Source: Albifimbria verrucaria (Eukaryota > Ascomycota > Sordariomycetes > Hypocreales > Stachybotryaceae). Taken from it: 64,000 nt of DNA. The DNA is taken from contig JAHREC010000028.1 of assembly GCA_020081605.1 (NCBI GenBank), positions 62,001-126,000 on the forward strand. Reading direction: 5' to 3'. Positions 45,400 to 57,468 of this stretch are shown here, piece by piece; positions within the stretch are counted from its first letter, which is position 1, and every line of letters begins with the position of its first letter. The position numbers and the translations under genes were made by a program. The notes under the pieces were generated by a model. That model was not told the DNA's origin. It made no database searches and saw nothing but the letters and a program-made list of their open reading frames with translations.

Positions 45400-46848
45400 A
45401 TGTCGTCCAGAGCAACAACTCCTGATTGCGGCGGCGGGAATAATGCAACACAGTCTGACCAGGACCAAGGTCGCCCGAGAAATATTAAATGGGACTATGA
45501 AAGGCTGAAAATGAACCACGATGATATCTTTGGTACTATATCCAATCGCTTCAATATGGCTTTGGTATTTATCGATGATCCTTCCGCATTTGAGGAGGAG
45601 GCAGCTTCCCTTTCCTTTGGCTGCAAGAACAAAGTCGAGTACTTTGAGAGACTCGAGAAATTGCGCATTCAAAAATATGACATTCTCAAAGGAATGCTCC
45701 AGGACCTCGTCTACAATATTGTGCTCGAAGACGATGTGGCGGGCGAAAACAGGAGGCATGGCCTCATTGAGCTGAACAGAAATCCGAGCTTAGTCCTTGG
45801 GCTGCGGTTGCTTGGAGAGATTCCATGCCAGAGCAATGGTGGCCAACCACCATTAGGTCAGTCATCGCTTTTCCTATGCTCTTCAAGTTTTAATAAAAGA
45901 TGGTGGATAGATGGCACCTACAAGACTGAGTCATCCCGAGCCCCTTCTTGCGGCACCGAGGACGGACATGCATATCCTCAGAACGCGCCTGTACCTCTCG
46001 AGCTCGACCACATGCCAACGATCTCTACACAGAACTCACCTTGTCGACCAGCGAGGCTAGATGAACGGGACACCGTCGCAGCATCAAGTAGACGACGAGA
46101 AGGGTCACTCGAAGACGCTGAAGATAATCAGTGCTGGATGGCAAGCGATCAAGAAGCAATATCACAAAAACATGAACAGGTGAAGGGATATGATGCAATG
46201 ATCAAAAACCATGCTATCCAGGAAGATGACCGAGACGAAGAGCACCGTCCATCGCGGCATCAGAGGACGCCTTCCTCTGCCTCATCGACGACATCAAGCG
46301 TTTCCAGCACATCAACTGTATGTTCTTGTTGCGATGGCAAATGCCTAGCCGCACGTGAGGGTGATGGCCAGACGTCCGCGGCAACCTCAGCGGGATTAGT
46401 GCACAAGTACGCGGATGTGTCTGGGAGTAATCCGACACGGCAATTAAACTTGAATATAGGCACTATGGCCTTGTGCTCCGACATCAGCTCGCTGACAGAA
46501 AATGGCTTCAGACACAGAAAAGGACCATTCCAAAGGTTACAAGCGCATGACATAGCATCGCCAATCCGAGTCGCAAAGCTGGAAGAGTGTGCCACAACAG
46601 AAACGAAAAAAGGAAACGCAGAAGATCATTCGACAATAGCCAAGATGGACTGGATCGGAAGAAGAAGATCAAGATCTCGCGGTCATAAACTGACACGCCG
46701 ATGGTGGGCCGCGATGCAGCTGACGACAGTAGCGTCGCACAAGAAGGATTCTCGCGATCAAGAGGTTGAGAGATTTATCACCACTGCACCAGAGATCATT
46801 TTCTGTAATGTCTTTGACGATGTCAGACGCTATCAGCATCTCAACTAA
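45400..46848 (+). CDS. Hypothetical protein, 482 aa, single exon
   Basis: ATG at 45400 (MSSRATTPDCGGGNNATQSD). Residues ~25-120 are well ordered and helical (RLKMNHDDIFGTISNRFNMA, EYFERLEKLRIQKYDILKGM). The middle is low complexity: charged, then Ser/Thr-rich (SSASSTTSSVSSTSTVCSCC). The C-terminus is basic (GRRRSRSRGHKLTRRWW). A likely intracellular regulatory or scaffold protein; no family recognised. Divergent from the kinase gene, sharing a ~540-bp promoter region that contains TATATA at about 44970 for the kinase side. Confidence 0.65.
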   Translation: MSSRATTPDCGGGNNATQSDQDQGRPRNIKWDYERLKMNHDDIFGTISNRFNMALVFIDDPSAFEEEAASLSFGCKNKVEYFERLEKLRIQKYDILKGMLQDLVYNIVLEDDVAGENRRHGLIELNRNPSLVLGLRLLGEIPCQSNGGQPPLGQSSLFLCSSSFNKRWWIDGTYKTESSRAPSCGTEDGHAYPQNAPVPLELDHMPTISTQNSPCRPARLDERDTVAASSRRREGSLEDAEDNQCWMASDQEAISQKHEQVKGYDAMIKNHAIQEDDRDEEHRPSRHQRTPSSASSTTSSVSSTSTVCSCCDGKCLAAREGDGQTSAATSAGLVHKYADVSGSNPTRQLNLNIGTMALCSDISSLTENGFRHRKGPFQRLQAHDIASPIRVAKLEECATTETKKGNAEDHSTIAKMDWIGRRRSRSRGHKLTRRWWAAMQLTTVASHKKDSRDQEVERFITTAPEIIFCNVFDDVRRYQHLN

Positions 46849-47319
46849 GCTTCCTGCTCCTGCATACACTTACTTCAACGACAAAACGGCCGACAGCAGA
46901 TAAGAACGGCGATAAATCGATAGCGAGCCACTGCAACGAAGCCAGTCCTAGAAGCTGGTCCTGCGAATGATAACACTCGACGCGAATATCAGGTTTGAGG
47001 ACGGCCTGAATGGGCTGATTGTTATTTTGTCTTGCCAGCAGTCGCCTGAATGGAGAGAGGGGTGGGAGAGAAAGGGTGGGAGAGGCGGGAGGCATCAAAT
47101 TCATGCAAACCACAACCACAAATCTACACTGTCAGGTAGCAAGCCAACCGAGTAAATGGTGATAGTACCTGCCGAACCGAGTTATAGTAGGGAGAATTGC
47201 AGTTGTACGATAAAAGAGCGAGAAAGAAGAATAAAATAAATTCAGTTAAGCTTCCAGATGCTTTAATTAGTTACATCATAATCTGGGGCAGTCAGGTGAT
47301 GCTCTCGTGGATCGCTCAT
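46849..47319. other. Intergenic, no gene recognised
   Basis: Between the convergent ends of the 45400 gene and the phospholipase gene; likely 3' regions. A purine-rich gagagaggggtgggagag stretch lies near 47054. Confidence 0.5.
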
Positions 47320-50300
47320 CTACAGTCCATGCATTCTTCGCCGCTTCTTCGGCTCCGGCTGGGAAAAGTCTATTTGAGGCCGTTTACGATGATCCTCTGA
47401 ACCGAAACACCTGTTCAGGCCCTGTTGCTTACTCAATGCATCGATAGTAAACGGAGAGCCGCTGATATCCCAGGGGCTCGATGACTCTTCTTCAAGCAGG
47501 ATCTGGAAGGAAGTCTGACGACTGGGCACTTGAAACTTTACTTCCTGATTGAAGTTCACATTCGTCATGTCACTTTCGGCACGAAAACTCCCTTTGATGA
47601 CCTGACTGTGGCACTTTACGATAGCCCTACCTTGGTTCAGCTGCTGCATAAACGTGGCGTACTCCACGGTGCCTGCTCTGAGGCGACACATGATATGGCC
47701 CACACACTCGTATACGCCGTCGGTTATTCGAGGTGGTTGCGAAGCATCTAGCTCGAACACGAACAGCTCCGCTCGTTGGCGTTTCGCTAGATCTTTCAAG
47801 GCACAGGATTCAGAAGCCGTCTTGCGAGCTGCTCTGGCGATGTCGACCATGCCATCCACATCGTCCAGTGGCGGCTGCTTACCCTCAAATTCTACATTGA
47901 ACCGGAACAGGTTTTTGCCCTCGACGGCCGTCGGCTGATCAAGTACTTGGTTCCATGTCACGTTAGAATCGCCTTGTTTCCAAAATGCACGGAAGAGTCG
48001 ACAGGGAAAGAGTCTCTCCACCAGGAGGCAGCGGCTGCTTCAGTCTGCTGATCCTCGGGGCATGCGATTGATCCGGTGCCTAGAGACAAGACAATACTTG
48101 GATTGGGTGTCGATGGGAAACATTCTGCAGCCTCCTTCAGAGCGATGGAAACCGGGTTGTTGAAGAGCGTGAGGCCACCGTCCTGGAAGGTTCCGACACC
48201 GTTAATGTGATAGGGCGTAAAATAACTACGCATGACGCTGTTTAACATGGAAAGATATTTGAGTGAAAACCTTTGACTTACTAGGGCGCCGCGGTACACG
48301 CTCGGAGACTGGAAGTCATCAGAAGGGACAGCGTCCTAAAGTTGGTGACAGGCAAACTTACATCTGCCACAGAGGGATGCGACATACCCCATTATCGGCT
48401 CGCAACATTTGATAATCTGTAATAGTTAGCTAATAGAGAGACTTGTAAAAATCACAGATGGTTCGATTTCAAACACACTTCTATTCTCTGAATATTCAGG
48501 ATTGCCATTGTAATTCGTGATGATGAAAGCACTCGAGTCAACGACACTTGTAAGGGTTAAACCAAGCAAGGTGCCCATCTCCTTTGCTTCGTTGGAATCA
48601 AACATGCTGCAGATTGGACCGTAAACGTCCTGCTGGATCTTCTCTAGCCTCTCTGCCGAGTATTTGCTGTCTCCTAACAACGAGATGACAAACTGGGCCA
48701 AGGGAAGCAGGACCGGGACGTTACCAAGTATCGATTGGAGAAAGCGAAACGTTCGTCGCTGTTCAAAGGCCACGGCTGCCGCCATCTCAAAATATGTAAT
48801 GCACTTCTCAACCGGCCATCCATTGATAAACAGCGCGCAAGCGCTCATCGCCCCTTTCATGAGTTAGCATGTGATTTTGGAGAACACCGGTGATTAAACC
48901 TGCCGGAACTCGTTCCGAAGACGATATCAAAGTTCCGCTGAACTGGGTAAGGAAGCGCTATGGTGTGTTGCAGGATGCGCAGGAACTCGAGAGGGCACGT
49001 CCTCTGGCTCCGCCGCCATCGATGCTAAGGATGCGGGGCGGTGCAGTGTCCGGCTTGACTCGAATTTGGACGTTGTTGAACGTAGCGTCGCACAGCAAAC
49101 ACTTCTTGATATTGAAGAGCCATGGGTCTTGATCACTTAGAGTGCAGAGGACCCGGACGCAATTTTGACATACCCAATGCTGGCAAGGAAGGCAATATCG
49201 AGGCCTGCGCCTCAGACACGCAAAGCACGTCTCTTCCGATGAGTTGATGGTCCATGACTGGCAGAGCTTGAACAATTGGCGATTATGCCAGATCTTAGGG
49301 GAACCAGTTGTTTGGCATGATATTGCCGGGCGAACTCTGCTTCGAGCAGGCCAGTGAGGTCATTCGGCGGATCGGGTAGATCCATGCTAACCCGAAGGAT
49401 GGCCAGTTTTTGGTGAGCCTTAGCACATGAATCACGATAAAGAGATTGAAAAACGTCACGTGGGAGGAAAGCTGTGACGGTTAGTCCTGGTACATACGAC
49501 ATGGATGGGGAAAAGCATAGTTACGATGCATTCCTGGTGGATACTGGTCCAAGAGGATGGCGGATGCGATCAACGGAACGGCCAGCCGCTGGAGACATTC
49601 ATTATCCCTGAATTGCTCGAGAAAATTCACTAAATGTGTATCCATATCCGCAGCTACATTGGTGTCTTTTCTTGCCATTGATAAGAAATCCAACGAGGTC
49701 CAGGGTAATGCGATTGCACGATCGGCAGCGTCTTGAAGGAGATGTGCTGTATGAAACGCGGAAAACAGCAAACCCAACCGGCTACGGTCTCGGTGGGCAC
49801 TATTCATTGAATGTAGCAAAGCGCGTCGTAGTACTCTCTGTTGTTTACCGTTCTTCCTGTTTGTTCGCCTTACCGGATGGAACACAACAATCCGAACCTG
49901 ACGAAAGTGCTTGCCAAGCGCTGATTTTCTCTTGTCAAACTCAGGCAGAGCATTCAACGCAGCTTTCATTTTCTTGACTTGGCCCCTTGTCACAACTAAC
50001 ACGAGGATTGGACGGATGTCTGCCGTTGTTGATCGAATCGGAACGGCAACCCAAGCGGCCAACCGACGGACCGTTGCATCTACTCCACCTATATCTGCGA
50101 CAAATAGACATTGAACATCCACAAAAGGTAACAGGATTCTATGGTGCACAGTATCGGCCAGGCTTATAGCGCTCTCCACAGTGTCATCCGTCTCGTTGAT
50201 GAAGGGTCTCTCGCTTACCTCATGACAGCGATGAGGCTTGCTTACCCTAGGAAGTCTGCTGTGTGTAGGCAAGTCACCATCGGCAATGATCAAGGGCTTC

Positions 50301-50551
50301 TTCGAAAGGTTGGGAGCGATGTGAAGATGGAATTCTCCGTGTCTCCGTCGCAATGGTCCGTTGCATCTCACACCGAATTGCGACAAGACAACAGACTTTG
50401 TCTGGTTACCAATTAGCGTGAGGAAGCCGACCGGCGTATCTACAGATTCAAGAGCATTCAGGAGCCGTGATGGCCGGTCCGATACGTCAAGCGTCACCTG
50501 GTGGGCTTTTCTGCGAAGGCTTAGCCACTGAGTATGTTTGCAAGAGGTCAT
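47320..50551 (-). CDS. RING-finger / patatin-like phospholipase (PLP)
   Basis: A long N-terminal region from ATG 50551 (MTSCKHTQWLSLRRK) is followed by a Cys/His cluster CFACLRRRPRYCLPCQHWVC...C...CLLC (RING-like, near 49.15 kb). Then come the patatin motifs: the glycine-rich oxyanion loop ILSIDGGGARG, the nucleophile elbow FGTSSG, and the Asp-containing FQDGGL with NNPVSIALKEA. A C-terminal region ends basic (EPKKRRRMHGL). Introns are short; the one after the nucleophile motif is clear (GTGTTC...GCTAACTCATGAAAG). Three one-base losses (TTT 49311-49313, GGG 48993-48995, AAA 48007-48009) are repaired by one homopolymer base each; one extra base near the GTSSG motif and the ~48.3-kb junctions remain unresolved. 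Family members hydrolyse acyl lipids and are common in fungal allorecognition and as Starship cargo. Confidence 0.82.
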
Positions 50552-51340
50552 GATATGCCAATGAGCGTATGTTCTGTGATGACAGGCTCTCGACTTTTTA
50601 TACTGGCGGCCAGTGTCACCACCAGATTCATTTGAGCTCAAAGGCTTTAATGGACAAGAGGACAGATCTGACAAGAGGACAGACCAGACCAGACCAGACC
50701 AGAGTTGAGTAGGGTATTCTAGAGGGGATGGCTGACTCGTGCGGGCAACCAAGAGTGGATACAGACGTAGTCTCGGCCAGGCGTCAACAATTTGATCTAG
50801 CCCCACTGAAGCACCTTTCGTGTTAATTTGAGTTAGACGATAAGGCGACTTATGCATTTCATTCCCCAGCTTAGTGTTGCAAGAGCAAAGCACCATCAAC
50901 CACTGAGGAAGGCTGGTTCCCTAGAAGCCAGCTCCACTATGACATCAAATGCGCGCGCCTATCGTCACGGCCAAAAATGGACTAAAGGACATCGGTTATT
51001 GGCTGTGCCTTTGTTTTTACAGTATTCCTGCAAGGGAGTATGCCAGGGTGCAATGCACAACATGCAGAATACATACGTGATTGTACACCAGGACAGGACA
51101 GGCCAGGGCAGGACAGGGCGGGACGTGGAGTGCATGTCAACCAAACAAATGCCTGGCATTCTAGTTTTGCCCTCTGATCAAACAAGGCTTTGATTAGCTC
51201 TAGGATATCTTTCTATTATAAGCAATACGTCACATTTTTATGCATTTTCATTTGTCCTGAAGATAGGGTAGGCAGTTCAAACTTTATGTAGAAACAACAC
51301 ATAAACTATATACACTGTTTGTCGAATTCATGTAAAAAAT
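50552..51340. other. Intergenic with short G/A-rich tandem words
   Basis: Contains small direct repeats: agacc repeated five times at about 50683-50703 and imperfect gacagg words at about 51090-51122. No gene recognised. Confidence 0.5.
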
Positions 51341-51834
51341 TCAAGGAGACATTTTGCGCTTCTTGGCCGATACCATTTCTTCACCTCCGTTGATAGATAA
51401 GCCGGCAATGTATTCTTTCAGGACATTGATAGTATGCTCGCATTTTTGCCGAGTAACGGCCAATTTCTGGGCGTCCACATGAGCTAACCCAAGCAAGTAA
51501 TTCTGCGTGGCAATCGTCCGGTCCCTTTCGGCAAGATCTTTCATTTTTGCAAAATGTCCTCTTTGTGCTGGTCTAAGCCCAACCGCAGCACGTCTCGTTC
51601 GATAGCCATCTCATCGAACTGCTGGGTCCACCATGACAAATGGTTGATCAGATCATGGTTGCGCACTTGCTGCTCGATCAATTCCTTTTCAAGCTGCCTG
51701 ATACGGCTGTAAAGGTCCAGGCAGCAAGGACTCTGAGGAGTGTTTGCAGCAGGGTAGGAATGAAACGGCTCCTGTTGGATGGGTGAATCTTGTTCTGTTT
51801 TAATGGGTATTTCAACACTTGACATTTTTCTCAT
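51341..51834 (-). CDS. Small coiled-coil protein, one single-base break
   Basis: ATG at 51834 (MRKMSSVEIPIKTEQD) leads into a coiled coil (LYSRIRQLEKELIEQQVRNH). The frame stops at TTTTT 51544-51548. One more T lets it continue as ILQKMKDLAERDRTIATQN to a second coiled coil and a basic end (VSAKKRKMSP) at 51341. The joined protein is about 165 aa. A central acidic/Pro region, coiled coil and nuclear-localisation-like C-terminus resemble the gene at 28295. No family recognised. Confidence 0.55.
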
Positions 51835-51937
51835 TGAGCTTCTTCTAAGCTCAGCATTGTGCAAGGGAGTCAATCACAACCTCATGATACAGTACCCTTT
51901 ATACAGAATTTCCCTATTGAATGTATTGAAAACCTGT

Positions 51938-52205
51938 CTAACATCCATCACTGTGTGGCGAGCCACACTGTGTAGCGAGCCAAAATGCAGGTACTTAGTC
52001 TTTTAACTTAACCTTGACTTTACCTACAGTGCTGCATTTGCTTGAAACCGTCTGAAATCTATCACCCGATCACCCGTGTGTCTCACTGACATTTTTAATA
52101 AAGAAATTTTGCTGGTACCGTAGCGTAATCGTACAGTCGATACAGAGCCTCCATTCTGCTGCATCCAGCGACAACGTCATAAAATCACCCGCATAAAGCT
52201 CCCGG
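51938..52205 (+). repeat. Left inverted repeat flanking the PNP-NB-ARC-TPR NLR
   Basis: About 270 bp that matches 55655-55925 in reverse complement along its whole length, with many transitions and a few indels. The outer ~60 bp are best conserved (ctaacatccatcactgtgtg, ggcgagcca, gtagcgagccaaaatgcagg). The outermost shared word is ctaacatccatcactg. The inner edge fades near 52205. Confidence 0.85.
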
Positions 52206-52445
52206 TACTCTAAGCAGATATAAATATCCATGTACAGGCCCTAAATCCTGTATTACTACTGGCAGGTCATCATCAGCCCTGTGGTTGCCATAGAAGGCCA
52301 ATACGTACAACATCGCGAGGTCGATCAGTACCTTCAAATCAACAACATAAGTGGATTCGGCTAGCATCGCAACGCGCTGGCAGGGATGACTAACGGTCCC
52401 GGAGACATGCTCCACAGCCTGGTCTAACAAGGGAAAAGACAGCGC

Positions 52446-55246
52446 TCATATCGCGGTAACACCAGACTCGGATTCCCACCGAGCTAACGCTGCAGCATTC
52501 TTACGATATGCTGGATGCGCTACACCGAGCTTAACTGCCTGTCCTAACACACATCGGCTCATCAGGTTTACAGCTTCTTCATATCGATCTTGGCTCCAGT
52601 AAGTGAACGCGAGGTTGGCCATGCTCGTCAGCATATCGGGATGGTCTGCTCCAAGCATTGTCTTGCGAATCTCCATCACCTGCACCTCAAGCTTCTCTGC
52701 CTCATCCCATCGGCCTTGGTTCCTATATGTTGAGGCTAGATTGGCCATGCTCATCAGTGTAGAGGTATCATTTTTGCCAAAAATGTCTCGTCTTGTCCGC
52801 ACAGCCTCCAAATTAAGCGTTTCCGCCTCACCCCACCGTCCTTCAAAATCGAAGTATCCTGCCATACAATGGAGAAGAGATGCCTTTGCCTGGGCCTCGT
52901 CCCTTACTGTGAACTCTCCTGCTTGCAGTATAGCCTGTGCATGTGATAGATACGCAGCACATATCGTTCGCGTCTCATATTGGCCATATGGATAAAGGTG
53001 TGAGATAACCATCAATGCTTCCTTCCCGAATTGACCCACCGTACCATTACTAGTCAGCCACTTACGCGTGACTAGCTGGACGAGCCGATGCATATCATAG
53101 CTTCCACTGGTATCTTCAGTTATGAATGAAAAGGCTTTCAGAACCCACAAGGCTTCTGTCAATTCTATGTCGCCAAATGGTCCTTTATCACTTTCTTTCT
53201 GCTCAATATAATGCGAAAGAAATAGCGTAGGAATATTTTGACGATCCAAAAGGCTCATGAAAGAGAGGAGCTGACTGGCTAAAATATGCTGCTCCTCGAT
53301 CTGCTGGAATGAAAGAATCCACGCTTGCGCCACAGCCCGCGGGGCAGATGAGTCTCGCCCAACAGTCTCAAATTCCTTGCTAAGAAATTGTACCATATTC
53401 GTATCGCTGTCGCCTAGCAGCTGAAGGTATTTCGATGCTGTTATGCATGTCTCTTGAATGAAAGAGGCGGCCTGCGCAAGAGCCAAGGGCAGATGCTCCA
53501 GTCGAGATGCTAACAACGACAAGTCTGCAGATGCTACATTCGTATTGTCGAGTTTCGTGCGAAGCAATTCCACAGCCTCATTCTCATTCATGCGCATCAC
53601 CTCAATCGGCTGCTGTCCCTTTGCCAGCCTGACACCCAGTTGCTTGTTCCTTGTCGTGGCAATAAGAGATCCATGGCGGCATTCGGGCAGGTAAGTTGAC
53701 AAGTTGCCGGCTTCTCCTTGCTCAGCTGAGCTTGAAGCAGCCGCAGATGTTGCACCAAAAAGAGCTGCATGTCATCTGCATTATCAAGCACCATAAGCCA
53801 TCGCTCGCAATCTGTTCTCTCGAGCCATCTTTTCACCAGTAATAATAGATCACTCTTGGGATCATCATAGCCGGGGATCCGGTACGGTATTCCTCTGCGA
53901 TAGACAAGTACGATTGACGGAAGCGATCGGCGCTGCTGGCGTGGACCCACAAGATCGATATGGCAGGGTTTATCTCTTGCAACCAGTAAACGTATTGCAG
54001 TGCAATTTGCGTTTTCCTGCTTAATGTTAGTTTCCTATGTCTGCTGACGATAGTAGAGCATATACCCGACACCACCCAAGCCAAATAGTGATACCTTTGG
54101 AACAGAGGTTCCGTTCGTCCACTGTCCATGGCCCAGCTTATCCTTGAGCTGCTGCAGAATATCCAAACGCCCAACGAAATCCGGGATGTTGGGATACGGC
54201 ACAATAACTGTAATGTAATTAGTGCATGTACTTCTTCATTACTGGTTCTATTCACAAACATTTTGGAGAAGGTTTATTCATGACTTGGTCGGTAGTTGAC
54301 GGCTCCCAGAATTCCAGGAAAGCCTTCGCACAAGCCGCTGCAGTCGCAGCCGCATACCGCTGACACCTCTTGGTCTTGTGACTGTCGGCATAGTCACAGG
54401 CGCCCTTGATGACGATACAAGGAAACGTATCCCATACCCCGCACTCTCCATCTCAAACGCGATAATGCCTTCCTGTCTTGCAATCTCGTCACGGTCTGTC
54501 CCAGCCTTCATCACGGTATCACCAGAAGCGATCAACCCGAAGTGAACCGTTGGCTGCATGTCTTGCTGTTCCAAGCGGATGCGCGGCATAAGTTGTCCAT
54601 CGCATTTACATTCTTCGCACATCTTCCCATCGCTAAGGTGGCGAAAGCTGGCCTCAAACAGCTGGTCGTATGAACTGCCGGGATACTGCGCTTGCAGATC
54701 AGCCTCCTTTTGCAGCTCCATAAGGTGACTGATAATCTTCCCATTTAGCAATTTACGACTGCGCCTGCCCTCTAACTTTGCTAAGAATGCACGAATCTCA
54801 ATATTGGGCCTGCCCAATGCATCCAAGAGCGTATCCTTGCGCACGAAGTGTTCGGGAAGTCGTCGACCAAAGTCGTATTGAACAACACCACTGCTCATAA
54901 TGATATCCCCAAGGATGATTTCGGTGTTGTTATTCGAGACGATTGGCACAGCGCCACATACGCCCACAATCAGCGCTAGCTTGATGTTGGGATAGCTGCT
55001 CTGGCAATGCGACGCGACGACAGCAGCGTTCGCCTTGCCCATGCCAGGCATATGGGCGAGAACGACATTGTGACGGCCGATGGAACCGGTGGTATAAGCG
55101 TTGGGATCGCCAGGTGACTTGCCGAAGGAGTGGTCTCCATCCCAGTACTGATCGAAGAGTGCCTCAACGGCATCGGCCTCGATGGTTAGGGCACATATGA
55201 TGGCAATCTCGAAGCCAAGCCGTGAAGCAGGACGTGTAGGCTTCAT
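52446..55246 (-). CDS. PNP-NB-ARC-TPR NLR receptor, three single-base breaks
   Basis: Exon 1 55246-54260, intron 54259-54208 (GTTTGT...TTACAG), exon 2 54207-54066, intron 54065-54017 inside the P-loop, exon 3 54016-52446. The N-terminal nucleoside-phosphorylase-like domain runs from [20 protein letters not shown] through [39 protein letters not shown] and [32 protein letters not shown]-loop [16 protein letters not shown], Walker [20 protein letters not shown], winged-helix [13 protein letters not shown]. The C-terminus has TPR units ([40 protein letters not shown]). Breaks at CCCC 54437-54440, CC/GG 53879-53882 and AAAAA 53757-53761 are each repaired by one base. A standard fungal NLR layout; the PNP domain acts as effector or nucleotide-sensing module in the family. 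Confidence 0.9.
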
Positions 55247-55654
55247 AGCGACGAAACATGAGGTATCGATGCAGCTAGTTTAAGTGGGGCAGTATCGCCC
55301 CGCTGATTTCTGGCATTCGTCTTGTCGCGAAACATCATGTTGATGGACATTATGAGATTAGGCAAGCAGTGAGGGGAAAGGTAGTTCGGCCGAGACGAAG
55401 ACCACGTGAGTTTGAGCATTTTAACCAATCATAGTCCGAAAAGCTGTGGAGCTTAGCCTAGAACCGTCAATCATCCATGCCAGCACTCCGATGCTAGCCG
55501 GATCCACGTGTTTTATAGATTTGAAGGTACCGATCGTCCTAGCAATATTATTTATATCAGCCTTCTATGGCAACCACAGGGCTGATAATGACCTATCAGT
55601 GATATTTATATAATCTAGAGCTTGTATATAAACACTGTTCTTGCTTATAGTAGC

Positions 55655-55925
55655 GTGAGCACTATGGTGGTGATTTTATGTTATTGTCGCTGGACGCTGT
55701 AGAATGGAGGCTCTATTTCCACCGTACAATTACACTTCAGCGTCTGCGTAATTTCTAGGTTAAGAGATATCAGTGAGATACAGGGATGATTGAATAATAT
55801 ATTTTAGGCGATTTCAAGCAAGTGCATCGGTGTGGTCAAAGTCAAGATAAAGTGAAAGACCAAGTACCTGCATTTTGGCTCGCTACGCAGTGTGGCTCGC
55901 CACACAGTGATGGATGTTAGGCAAG
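55655..55925 (-). repeat. Right inverted repeat flanking the PNP-NB-ARC-TPR NLR
   Basis: Reverse-complement partner of 51938-52205. The pair encloses one NLR gene (start codon 409 bp inside the right repeat, stop 241 bp inside the left one), giving a ~4.0-kb unit. Differences between the arms are mostly transitions, so the pair is old or was mutated by a C-to-T biased process. Confidence 0.85.
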
Positions 55926-56237
55926 TCCACCATTTTGCCTCTTTGTCCCGTTGTCAATGATTGACGAGCTGCCGTTCTGAACCTCATGAGAGCACATTGA
56001 TAGTTTATTTCGCCAGCACACATGGACCCACTAAGTACTGTAAAAAAGGTCAAGATACCGACGGTAGTTATGTACCTATAGATGGCGTCTACACGTCTAC
56101 ACTACCGTAACCACAGCACATTTTACAATCCACACATTCAAGCATAACAACCAGCGTATGCTTTTTACAGTAGCTACTGTAGTGTCGCGACCAAGTCTTG
56201 GTAACGACTCCAAATCATCGCCGGGCCCGCCGTAATC

Positions 56238-56834
56238 ATGTTGTCCAGCCTTCTCCAGAGAGGAATACGTTTCCGTCACCGCCCCCACTCCCGTCTCAAG
56301 GCCGGGCATAAACCGGACGACTGCCCTTGGAGACCTGACCTGACAACTTACAAGGTTCTGCTGCTTTGTAGCATGATATGTAAGCAGTTCGATGAAGAGG
56401 ATGAAGTACATCTGAGGGTGACACTGGACCGAGCTTTGGACAAGATCCTATTCAGACTGCATGGCGGAGCGCAGTTTCGGGAACGACTAGGCAGCCGAAG
56501 CCTGGGATTCCAACACAGCTTGCTGCAGCAATCACTTTTGTTAGCCACCGCTCTGGGTTAGTTTTTTCGTTGCATTTATTGAATCCGCATGCTGACTTGG
56601 GCAGTTGCGCTGTCAAGGAACCTCAACATGCCTAATCTTCCAGAGCTTCAGAATGAAGCAACAGCCATTACGAAAACGATACCGGAATATTGGGGATTGG
56701 ATGACTATCCTAAGGATGACGATGAATACTACTTGGAAAAGATTGATGTGTGGTCAAATCAAGTATGCCACTTGTTGAATGAGCTGGTAGACACTGAAGA
56801 TATTGGATCGCTTCCTCCGAAGCAACTTAAATAG
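56238..56834 (+). CDS. Hypothetical protein, two exons, about 182 aa
   Basis: ATG at 56238 (MLSSLLQRGIRFRHRP). Exon 1 ends 56556, intron 56557-56604 (GTTAGT, GCTGAC branch, GGCAG acceptor, 48 nt, phase 1), exon 2 56605-56834. The joined frame reads LLLATALVALSRNLNMPNLP and ends acidic (WGLDDYPKDDDEYYLEKID). A helical central part (LRVTLDRALDKILFRLHGGA) and no known motif. The upstream Arg-rich part could include a missed intron. Confidence 0.5.
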
Positions 56835-57014
56835 CAATGGTGGTGTCTGAATTTAAGATGTGTCTCAATCAGAACAGAATCACATAATAATTTACAAACA
56901 GTTGCTCATCACAGATATCAAAGCCATGGCTACCACAGCAAACTGAAGAGGCTAATGATGTGAATGAGAGAGCGGCTGCCCTTCATAAAGCCAGCCAGCG
57001 ACAGGCCTGCCAGT

Positions 57015-57038
57015 TTGATTGATTGATTGATTGATTGA
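57015..57038 (-). repeat. (TTGA)6 tail of LINE element 1
   Basis: Six perfect TTGA units (TCAA on the element's sense strand) directly after the 3' UTR. Short simple repeats rather than poly(A) are usual 3' tails of Tad-clade LINEs. Confidence 0.9.
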
Positions 57039-57052
57039 TGTATTTTCCGTCC

Positions 57053-57087
57053 AGCGGCCTTTAGGCCGCTCAGGTCCCCTATAGGGG
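57053..57087 (-). other. Two hairpins in the LINE 3' UTR
   Basis: agcggcct-tt-aggccgct (57053-57070, 8-bp stem) and the perfect palindrome cccctatagggg (57076-57087) lie within 75 bp of the tail. Stem-loops at LINE 3' ends can be recognised by the element's own reverse transcriptase; that role here is inference. Confidence 0.7.
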
Positions 57088-57468
57088 CACAGGACGTGCT
57101 GAGCTACTAGTGTCTACACTTAGTACAGGTGGGTCAGATTAGTCATTCCCCGCGTGAAATTTACACCTCCTTGCCAGTCCTGATCCAAACGTAAACAAAC
57201 CACCATCCAACATATCATCGGCTCAATGGCGCACATCGTCGGTACCTGCCGCCCGTCCGCGGGTCATCCAGGTGCAGCAAAAACGTTGCTGCGTTCTTTG
57301 GTCTTTGTATGGGGACCGGCAGAGACCCTTTTCGCAGGCTGCAGAGGCGGCCTCAAAATGGTCCCGGGCGGCTGGAGGGTGTTGGGAGCACCCAGCAGCC
57401 GTCCGAGTCCGGGAGTAAAGAATACGGAAGAAGAAAATTTTGTGCACAGATGTGTATGCTGAGAGTAT

